From positions 3,831,501 to 3,895,500 of the forward strand of contig JAPTOF010000025.1 in NCBI GenBank assembly GCA_028554755.1: DNA of 64,000 bases, read 5' to 3'. Origin of the DNA: Cordia subcordata (lineage: Eukaryota > Streptophyta > Magnoliopsida > Boraginales > Cordiaceae). A program made the translations under genes and the position numbers. Positions 16,766 to 28,700 of this stretch are shown in pieces. Under the pieces are notes generated by a model. That model was not told the DNA's origin. It did no database searches and saw nothing but the letters and a program-made list of their open reading frames with translations. How positions within the stretch are numbered: position 1 is the stretch's first letter; each line of letters starts with the position of its first letter.

Positions 16766-19700
16766 CTAGAAATCGTACTTTGTCCTCCCACTCTTTAATA
16801 TAAGGCACAACATATCTGGAATTTCAGGGGCTGATGAGGAACTTAAGAAATTCCAAGATTCTAACATAAGTCGTTTGCGTGATCCTTTGAAATGAATGAC
16901 CTGCATCCATGAATGGAGATAGATGTCAAAAGCAAGTAATATTCTCCACGGCCGCCTCCAGTTCACAAATAGTGGGAGTCTGATCAAGAGACAAGATATG
17001 GGATATTACTTATCTACCTATCTATCTATCTATGTGCTCCAATTCTTGTCAAATTTATTAGTGCTTTCAACTTTTTCTTCTAGTACATGTACAACTTTTG
17101 CAATCCTAAAGTTTTAGATAAATGAAGGACCTACAAGACAATGAAAATTTAACTTAAATATTTAATGGGAAATTAAATTACAAAAGGAATAAAAAGTGAA
17201 CGAAAAACACACCCAAAATATAAAAGCAAGACCTAAAAATTGGGTGATGATATGACAAGTTCTGCTCTTCTGTTGAACTCCCTCTTCTTTTTTGGTTTTC
17301 ATTTACCCAGTCAGTTTGTCAAGCATAAGTCCACAGTAATACTAGAATTGGGAAAACATTAATTTTTTCAATTATATGTACTTATGTCAACTTCCATTTA
17401 ACGCTACTTTCCTAAGCTATACACTAACTCCAAATAATTACCCTCTTGTAACATTTCTATACTGCCCAAACAGTTACAGGGGAATTTATGATGGAATTAT
17501 ATCTAATGGTATCAGATTACAAGCAACAAGAGTCCTAGTAGCACAATCCTTCCCATTAGCAGATGAGGTCTGACAACTTTCAAATTTCCGTAAGCTTGAC
17601 CGGAATATTCATAAACATGTTGTTTAGCTGTTGGAGAGGATCATTGCTAACTAATCACCATATGAAGCATACCTTAACATCCAAAGGCATGCCATGAAAT
17701 TGACCAGTGCCCTCTGGTGGTGTCCAATTGTAAGACGAGCATGGTAAAAATAGCACCGAAGTGCCACCAATATTCTCCAGAAAAGGTTGCCTTTTTGTAA
17801 ACTTTTTTGCATCAAATAGAGGTTGAGATTTCACAACCCATGCTAGAGCTAGTTGATCTCCAAGCATTCGTGAAGCTTTCATGTATTTGGTAGTATAGAC
17901 TTCCAATACTTTCTGTAAGAAAGCCCTTGCCCTGTGGACAAACAAGTCAGACTCAACTCAAGAAGAGGTAAGTTAAAGGAGGGCAGTGAAAAGAGTCTTT
18001 TGAGCACAGCCAATAGATCCACAGATAGCTCAAAACAGATGTTGCATATGTAGGATGTAATAGGTGCAAGGAAGTCTAATCTTAAGCAATTTTTTTCATA
18101 TCAAATCAGCCACTAGAAGCAGCAGAAATGAAAACTTGCATAACAGAAGTTACTACACATGCACAGACATAGAAGATAGACCGCTAGTTATGAAAACGGA
18201 TGTAGAATTCTACCTCTTCTTCAAGCATAGAACGTTTGGATGATACAACCAGCAAGAACCTTCACCATCAAGTGCTACAACTCGACCAAAACACTCCAAG
18301 AATGAGCCTTGGTGCCTCAATGATCTTCTATACTATGATCAATAGTGTGTTTTCTATAAGCTAGAACAACTATGTTGGACGGGAGATGTTTTGGTGTTGC
18401 TTGCTTTTCTTTGTTATGGCCAAACCTACCAACAAAGAAGCCGAAAATAGTCTTTTGAATGTTCTTCAAGTGTGTTAGGCGTCCAACTCTTTTAGTTGGC
18501 CTATAGAATTAGTCTTTTTGCTTGTGGTATGGAAATGTGTCTTGGTTCAATACATCTAGAGTAGTCTAGTCAACTTGAAAGGGTTGTTTAGAAGATAGGA
18601 TCAGCTTCCACAAAATCTCCTATCTTTATCCCTCTTGTCTTCCAACTAGATTAAGACCCCACATGAACCACTTTAACCAAGTCCCAGGCACCCGACACTA
18701 GCTAGCAAGAGCAATGGGTTCAGTCAACATAAAAATTTGAAATTAGAAGATAATTGAATTATCTTTTAACTATATAATTTCATTTCATGATTTAATTAAA
18801 GACTTAAAAGGATTATAAGATCCTTATACAAAGTCTTAGGCGCCTAAATGAGTAGAGATAGGTTAAATAGTAATTTCTATAATAGAACATGTATTAATTT
18901 TCGAACCAATAGGAAATAAGATAAAACCAATTTCCTAATCAAGAATCCTAATACAAATACAACTCTCCCAATTTAACAAGTGACCAAAATAAGAAAGTCA
19001 ACCAAGAAAAGTAAACTGACTAAAAACAATAACAAACTAGCAAAGGGACCAAAAAGGCATAACTTCCCTTTGTTCTCAAAATGACCAAAATGCCCTTGCC
19101 TCCTTTTAGGCAACATTATGATCATTTTGACCCTAGTATATTCCAACTAAAGACTAAAGCTACAATCCAAGGTTAATTACTGATTGTCAAATGCTTGTCA
19201 CACATAACCATGATCTTTATCTTTGACATACTAAGTAAAATGACCAAAACACTCCTTAATGTATATCCATAGTCAAGGTTGGTCCTTAAGCTGTACCATC
19301 ACCTCCTTAACTACATCTAAACCTTGGAATTGCATATTCCTAAATATTAATCATCTTCTGGTCACACAACACTTGATCTCGGGAGCGACCCTCAAGTTAA
19401 ATTACCAATATACCCTTGAAGGGTAATATCACTAAATCTAGATTCAGATGACTATATGAACAAGACCAAGGGGCACATAGATTCTTTTATTGCATAAACA
19501 TATCCCATCTGGGCAGAACTCAAAACCTAACACATAGAGTTATTGACCTTAGCTAAACAAGATCTCACCCATAGTGGATCAAAGTGCTAAGCTCTAACTT
19601 CATCAGCTCATCTACATATGCTCAAAATTAAGAGCATTGACCACTTAGTAGCTATGAGCTTTATGTTTTCTCTCTTTGACAGTACGATTACTAGAAAACT

Positions 19701-22700
19701 AACTCACCGTGGTCTAGTCCAATGCTTGACACACACAGTCACACACTAGAGAGACAAGACTGGAAAAACCTCCCATAACCTAGGTAGGTCACCCTAACTA
19801 GGGAACTTGCTCCTATCTCTAGCCATTTAGGTGCTTAAGGCTTTGGATAAGGATTTTATTGTTAGAATATAAGACAATATTCATAGCCAGCTGAAATAGT
19901 TGTAACTAATAGTGTGTGCAAGTGTTATATTAGTTATGTAGTTAGTGATAGCTCAGCAATCTGTTGTAACTAACTCTAGAGGGATCTAGAGTGTAGAAGC
20001 ACACTCTATAAATATCTATTTCTTGTACATAACAGAATGGATCAATAATAGATCATCTTCTCAAAATGCTCTCCATCTTCAATTTAACATGGTATCTAGA
20101 GCCATCTAAGATCTAAGATTTTTTTTCGAGCTTCACACTCCAGCTTCCATGGCTGCCTAGCTCTTTTCTCCATTAGATTCATCTCCTATCGTCTCGCTTC
20201 ATCTTTCGATTGCATTTCCTCTATTCGAAGTGCAATCTCTTATCATTTTTCATCAAAATTCCCAATTCTTTCCAGATTATACCTAGGGTTTTCTCTTTTC
20301 ACACCACTACAGCTCCATTTCATCTCTCCCAGCTGAGAAAATTCAACAATTACATAGCCTACCAGTGTGATTAAATCAACCGATTCAATTTTTCAATCTC
20401 CCCTTCAAATTTCAACTTCTCCACAGTTCTCTTGTTCAGTAAAACACTAGAATCATGGCCTTACCTTCTGATGAATCATTGCCTTCTGGATTGACACACG
20501 TCCTGCAGCATTTTCAAGCCTTTGTAACAATCAAGCTTGACAACCAGAACTATCTGTTCTGGAAGACTCAGTTCCAGTCTCTTCTCAAAGCTTCTAGCCT
20601 TCGCAATCATGTCCTTGGCCATGTACCATGTCTAGAACCACTTTTGAGACATGATGATGGGTACTCCAAAGCCTGAGTTCACTTCACGGATGACCATTGA
20701 TCAGTACCTCAAGACCTGCTTCCATGCAACAACCACTCCCCCTATCTTTTTCCTTATTCATCAGCTTTCCACCTCTACAGAGATCTGGACAACAATTGAG
20801 AAGAGATTTCAAACATGCAGCAGAACACATATCTATCTGCTGAGGCATAAACTTCATAACATCAAAGGCACAAAAACTATGCAAGCCTACATTGACAAGG
20901 TAAATCTATCAAAGGCACAAAAACTATGCAAGCCTACATTGACAAGGTAAAATCTATTTCTGATGCCTTGGCTGCAGCTGGTGATATTCAAAGAGAAAAG
21001 GATATTGTCCATTATGTTCTCCAAGGTCTACCTACTACCTTTGATTCTATTAAAACACCATAAGAGTGCCCTTTACACTTCCTCCAACAATCAGAGAGGA
21101 AGGGGAAAAGGCAGGGCCTCCAATGCTAATAACAAAGGCAGAGGTCAAGGAATCAAGGCAGGAGTGCTAATCTGCCTCAAACAGCCCAGACTCCTCAATC
21201 TACGGTCCCAAATACTCCCAAGATCATTTGTCAAATCTGTTGTAAGCCAAATCGCAATACATTACAGTGCTGGCACAGGTTTGATGGTGAGAACTACTAC
21301 TATGCCAAACCTGAACAAATAGCCTACACTACTCAGTTACAACAACCTGCTACATCTCCTACCGCAGTCAGCACTTCTCAGTCTCCTTGATACCTAGATA
21401 TAAGGGCTACTAGTCATGTTACACATGATATTACTCAGGTTCAAAACCCTCAACCTTATTTGGGCTTTGCTTCTGTCAATATGGGTAATGGAGCAATACT
21501 TCTAATTCAAAATACTGGTGGTATTCTCTCAACCAAAACTGCTAAATTCTTAATCTCTCACTTATTTTATGTTCCTTCCTTGTCCTCAAATCTTTTATCT
21601 GTTCATCAATTAACCAAAGATAATGACTATATTGCTATTATTAATTCTAAGGAGGTCATCATCCTGGACAACACATCCAGTTTGGTAATGTTCCAAGGCC
21701 CCTGTGAGCAAGGACTTTACCCAATTCCTTCCAACTTCTCTTCTGCAACTAATCTCAGTTCTGCTACTCTTCACTGTGTCTGCACTAATTTTAAAGCCAC
21801 AGAGGACAGGCCTAGCATCTTAGATTAGGCCACCCATCTCAACATGTCTTTAGTGTCATTTCTTCTTGAATACATAGGAAGTTGAAATCCTGTACAGAGT
21901 ATTGAATTATTGTGCTGTAACTAAGGCTCATAAGCTACCATTTTCTGTTTCTGCTACTCAAACTTCTAAACCATTTGATTTAATTCACTCAGATGTATGG
22001 TGTCCCTCCCCAGTAGAATCATATATGAAATACAAGTATTATGTTGTTTTCAAGGATGATTTTACAAGATTTGTGTGGACATATCCTTTACATCACTAAA
22101 GTGATACTTATGATACTTTCAGTTTCCATGCTATGATTACCACACAGTTTCAAGCATAAACTACAATTTTTAGGTCTGATGATGGTGGAGAGTATGTTAA
22201 CCATAAATTTCAGACCTATTTTCAGAATTTAGGCATTTTACATCACACTTCTTGTCCTCATACACCTGAGCAAAATGGAAAAGTTGAAAAAAAACATCGA
22301 CATCTCATTCAAACAACTCTTGCCCTCTTAAATCATAGCCATATGCCACCCCAGTATTGGCTAGAGGCCCTTGCAACAGCCAATCATCTTATTAACAGAT
22401 TGCCCACACACACTCTTCAAAACAAATCTCCATTTGAGCTTCTCTATGGCATTCCTGCTGATTACAGTGCGGTAAGGGTCTTTGGCTGCTTATGTTTTCC
22501 ATGGCTTAGGCCATATACATCCCACAAACTAGAAAACAGGTCAAAACCATGTGTTTTCTTGGGCTATTCCTCCACTACAAAAGGCTACAAATGCCTGGAT
22601 TTGGACGCTAATAAAATCTATATGTCTAGGCATGTGAAATTTGTGGAGCAGACATTTCCTTTTGCTGTTAGAACATCTGCATCCCCTCAAATCTCTTTGG

Positions 22701-25700
22701 ATAATTTGTTTTCTCATTCCCCATCCTATTAGTCCTGTCCACACTTCAAACCATCAACATCACATGCTCAGAATGCTGCTATCCCACTATCTAGTACCAC
22801 TGATTTTCATACAATAGATCAGGGCCCTCCTTATCTTTCTCTTCACACACAAACTCTGCAGCACCTGTTTAGAATTCACCCATTTCCCCTTCCTCTAATC
22901 ACAATCACACCAGTTCCTCTTTACACAATTCTCCCGATAACTCTGAATCTTCCTCTAGTCACTTGAATCATACTCCTGTCAACACACATCCTATGCTTAC
23001 TAGATCAAAAACAGGTTCTCTACCTCCTCCATTATATCCATTACATTCCCTAACTCTTGTGCCCACAAAGATTGAGCCTGCCATATATAAAAGAGGCATC
23101 TAAATACCCCTGCTGGTAGAAAGCCATGCAAGAGGAATTTCAGGCTCTTCAGTAACAAAAGACCTGGACTCTTCTCTCCTTGCCCCCTGGCAAGAAAACA
23201 ATAGGGTGCAAGTGGGTCTTTAAAATTAAAAAGAATGCTGATGGCACTATTGCTAGGTATAAAGCAAGACCGGTTGCTAAAGGCTACTACAACCAGGAAC
23301 AAGGCATAGATTATGCAGAGACATTCAGTCCTATGGTAAAATCACCCACAATAAGGACTATTATCACTCTGGCTCTACATTATGGATGGACACTCCATCA
23401 GCTTGACATTTCTCATTCCTTCTTATATGTTAATCTTGAAAAGGATGTTTATATGGACCGACCACAGGGGTTCAAAGATCCCTAAAGGCCTGACCTGGTG
23501 TGTAAACTTCAAAAATCCCTATATGGTCTGAAACAGAGCCTAAGGGCTTGGTATTCCAAGCTCTCTTTATTCTTGCTTTCTCAGGGTTTTACCACCACTG
23601 ATGCAAATACTTCTCTGTTTATCTAGAAGACATCTATACACACATTGATCCTCTTAGTGTATATAGATGACATTATTCTCACAGGGACTTCCTCACATGC
23701 TATTTTGGCAATGATTGAGACTATGAAACAAGCTTTTGCTATGAAGTATCTAGGACCTCTTTCCTACTGTTAATAAGGAAGAGACATAAAGATAAAGAGA
23801 ATGGTTTAAAGGCTTCGTACCTTTTAGAGTACTAGCCTGCTCTACTTATAATATTATGAGAACCAAAAAATATGATATCTCTTCCGATGTGGGAGAGAGA
23901 CTTATTATAATAATATACTACCTAACTCATACTTAACACTCCCCCTCAAGCTGGAGCATATATATCATAAGTGCCCAGCTTGTTACAAATATATTTAACC
24001 CGAGAACCACCAAGAGACTTTGTAAATAGATCAGCTAACTGATCACTCAAGCTAACGAAAGAAGTAATAATCTCCTCGGATAATAGCTTCTGCCTAACAA
24101 AGTGACAATCTATCTCAATGTGTTTAGTCCTTTCATGAAACTCTGGGTTTGTGACAATATGTATCGCAGCCTGATTATCGCAAACAAGTTTCATAGGACT
24201 TGAACAGGTGACTTGAATCTCTTTCAGAAGATTTTTTACCCATATCAACTCACAAGTGGCTACTGCTATAGCTCGATATTCTAATTAAGCCCTTGAATGG
24301 GCCATTACATCTTGTTTCTTACTCTTCCAGGAAACAAGATTTCCTCGACAAACACACAGAAACCAGAGGTGGACCTTCTATCAGTCGGACTACCTGCCCA
24401 ATCAGCATCTGAGTACCCAACAACCTCCATGTGCCCATGGTCACTATACAGCAAGCCTTTCCTAGGTGAGCCTTTAATATACCGTAAGATTCGAATAACT
24501 TCTTCCCAATGTCTTTCTCGTGGAGAGTTCAGAACCTGACTGACAACACTTACTGCAAAAGAGATATCCGGTCAAGTAACTGTAAGGTAGTTGAGTTTTT
24601 CAACTAACCTTCTATATCTCCCCGGATCTAATATCAACTCCCCTTCATCTGGAAGAAGCTTTACATTCGGGTCCATAGGTGAGTCACAAGGTCGCGCACC
24701 AAGTAACCCTGCCTCACTCAACGTATCTAATGCATATTTACGTTGGGTAACAAATACCCCTTGCTTCGATCGCAACCTCAATACCCAAGAAATAGTGAAG
24801 CAACCCTAGGTCTTTGGTTTGGAATTGCTGATGAAGAAAAGCCTTCAACTCATCAATCTCGTTGCTATCATCACCTGTTATGACAATATCATCTACATAC
24901 ACAATCAAAAGAAGCCGTTTACCGGATGAGCATCGATAGAACATCGAATGGTCCACGTTACAACGAGTCATGCCAAATTCGAATCGGTACTAAAGCGCCC
25001 AAACCACGCCCTCGGAGATTGCTTGAGACCATACAGGCCTTCTTTAAACGACATACCTTCGAGACTCTCGAGCAACAAACCACGGCGGTTGCTCCATATA
25101 CACTTCTCATCAATATCACCTTTCATGAAAGCATTCTTGATATCCAACTGATGAAGTGACCAATGGTGAATAGCTGCCAAGGAAAGGAAAATACGAACAG
25201 AGGACATCTTAGCAACGGGAGAAAATGTGTCACTATAATCAAGACCATAAACCTGTGTGTATCCCTTGGCCACAAGTCGAGCCTTCAAACAATCCACCTG
25301 ACCATCTAGTGAGACCTTCACTGTATAGACCCATCGACAACCAACAGAGGACTTGCCGGGTGGCAAATCAACTAACTCCCAAGTTCTATTATGATGTAAC
25401 GCAGACATTTCTTCAAGCGTAGCAGCCCACCAACCAGGATGAGCACAAGCCTCTGCCACAGACTTAGGAATGGAAACAGAAGAAAGAGAGGCAACAAAGG
25501 ATGCATATGAAGGAGACAAAGAATTGTAAGACACAAAGTTAGATATAGGGTGCTTAGTGGTACAAGAACGAGTACCTTTACGAAGAGCAATGGGCATGTC
25601 AAGATCAGACGATTGAGTAGAAATTGGATCTGAAGGCAGCGAATTAGAGGATACCGGGGCAGGTAGCAACGGACGTGATTGGCGTGAATAAACCCGGAGG

Positions 25701-28700
25701 TCCGATCTATCTAGATGTACAGTGGAAGGCAGTGGTGAAGTAGCATCAGGAGTGGATGTGAAGTCTGAAATAAGAGAAGGGGCCAAAGGTGCATCAAAGG
25801 TGGGTACTGGAAGTGGTAAAGACTCAACCACGGTATCAAAAGTGGTAGTAGAAGGGAAAAAGGAAGTGTGTTCAAAGAAGGTAACATCAGCTGATACAAA
25901 CCATCGTTGTAACTCAAGAGAGTAACAACGGTAACCCTTTTGATGCCGAGAGTACCCAAGAAACACACATTTGATAGATCGAGGGCCTAACTTGTCTACC
26001 CTAGGGAAGAGATTGTGGACAAAGCAGACACGTCCAAAAACCGGAGGAGGAAGCATGTAAATAGCATCTCGAGGAAACAAAATAGAGAATGGTATTTGAT
26101 CATGTAACACAGAGGATGGCATATGGTTGATAAGATAACACGATGTTAGGACCGCATCATCCCAAAAACGAAGAGGTACATGTCTATGGAGAAGAAGAGT
26201 ACGAACCGTCTCAATGAGATGACGATTCTTCCTTTCAGCAACCCCATTTTGTTGTGGAGTATGCGAACAAGATGACTGGTGAAGAATGCCATGAAAAGAT
26301 AGAAATGAAGAAAAAGAAGAAGAAAAGTATTCCTTCGCATTGTCACTGCGAACAACTTGAACAGAAACCCCAAATTGCATGTGAATTTCAGCATAAAACT
26401 TGGTAAAAATAGAAAACACCTCAGAACGTTCTTTCATTAAAAACAACCATGTCATACGGGAATAATCATCAATAAATGTAACAAAATAACGAAATCCAGA
26501 TTTGGAAGTAGTTCGACATGGACCCCAAATATCAGAATGAATAAGAGCAAAGGGGGCAGTAGCCCGTTTATTGACTCAATTAATGAAAGAACTACGACTA
26601 TGCTTGCCTAACTGACAGGACTCACAAGACAATTCTTTGAATGATCCTAAATTAAGAACCATTTTCTTGAGATAAGGCAGGGAAGGATGACCAAGACGAG
26701 AGTGGACTTGTTCTGGTGAGGGGGCAATAACACGTGGTAGATTGAGGAACATCAAGATGGTAGAGCCCTCGCTCCTCACGCCCGGTACCAATCTTCGTGC
26801 CGGTCTTCAAATCCTGGATAGACACAGAGTCAGCAGTAAATGTCACAGAGCAGTTAAGTAGTTTGGTAAGCTGAATAATAGATAAAAGGTTGAAAGGGAA
26901 TTTTGGAAGATACAAAACAGATGAGAGGGGAAGATTAGATGTAGGATGGGCAATACCAATTCCACGAGCAGAGGTAGACGACCCATCTACAAGTGTGACA
27001 TGTGAAAACATACCAGGTTTAAAATCAGAGAGTAAACGAATATTACCACAGATATGATCAGATGCACCAGAATCAAGAATCCAAGGACCAAGGTCAGGTA
27101 TAGTATGAGTCATAAGAGCTGGGGATAGGCTAGCTTGGACAAAAGAAGCGGTTGAAGTGGGATACATAGCTTGTTTAGATGCTTTATATTATAGGAACTC
27201 GGAATATTCATCCCCTGTAACAGTCACCGAAGTAGGAGCCGCAGAAGCAGTAGACTCGATAGAATTTGTCTGGACTGTGTTGGCAACCTGAGAAGGACGA
27301 CCATGAAGAGTCCAACAATTCTCTCGAACATGACCAAGTTTATTGCAGTAACCACAACGAGGGCGCTGGCCATTTGAGCGACCTCTCCCTCGTCCAGAAG
27401 TACCACGACCTCTACCGCGACCCCCACGATCAAAGTTATCATCACGGGTCGATGTAGGAGCAATCAAGGCAGATTGATCATCTTGCGAACCAGAAATCAA
27501 GGAGTGAGAATGAGCATGCTATACTCGAGCATAAGCATCATCTAGAGTTGGCAAGGTAGAGCTAGATAGCAATTGAGAACGTACAGCATCATATCGAGGA
27601 TGAAGTCCGTGTAACCAGAAGATCAAGCACAAATTATCCCATTGTTGTGCTATCTCTGTAGGGCCAGTACTGAGCGGAAAAAGGTCACGGAATTCAATCA
27701 TGGAATTGTAAAACCGGCTGTAATAATCTGTCAATTCCATATCTGTCTGGGCCCGCAACATATCAGACACAACATCAAACGCTCGAGTAACTTTATGAGA
27801 ATATCGTACTTAAGCAGAAGTCCAGATAGATTTACAGGTTTGGCAATTCCAAAAGTATGTTTGAATGGAATCTTCCATGGATTGCCAGAGCAAACTCACC
27901 AACTGGGCATCGACACGACGCCAGGTACGAGAGTCAGCCGTAGATAAATCAGACGGGCAATCAGAGGATAGATGGTCTTCTAATCCTTGCCCGAGAAACC
28001 AAATGTTGACAACCACAGACCATGACGAGTAATTTTTGTCATTCAATTTAATTGTAGTGACAGTAAGAGTACCAGAAAAGGAGAGGACAACAACTGATGA
28101 AGTAGCAGTAACTTGAGTTCTTGAGGACTCAGCATGAGTCTCTGTTTTCTCTGTTTTCTCAGTAGAAATAGATTCCATGATAACCAAAAAACTGAATTAA
28201 ATGTGCAGCAACCTACACTATAACAATGGCACTCCCACAGGCTAAGGTAATAATGAAGAGATCAAAAGAAAATTAATTCTGCATTTTTTTTTTTTGGTCT
28301 CTGTTTTTTTTTTTTGGGTTTAAAACTCAACAATCCTGTTGATCATAAATAAGCATGATCGAGCAAAAATTTTGCGAAACCAAACAGACAGCGAAGATGG
28401 GCAGACCGGCGCGATCATTCTAGTCGAAGATGGTGGCTGGCTGGAGCTCCGACAACGGCGCATGGCGGGTCTGTCGGCGACGGGAAAAAGACGTCCAAGG
28501 TCGCCTCAGCAAGATAAAGCTACTAGTGGGTTCAGGTTTGAGGAAAAATGATCGGATGATAGCTAATCGGAGATGGCATCTAGGGTTAGGGTTTTGATAT
28601 GATTTTTCCGACGAGATTCAGGCCCGGCACCGGCTCTTCCTAGGTCGCCTAACCACAATGAAGCTGCTGGTAGTGGTATTTTGTAGTGGGTTATATTATT

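Noticed and set aside
24297..27947. plus-strand open frames inside copia B
   Set aside because: They are antisense shadows of a clearly recognisable minus-strand gag-pol.
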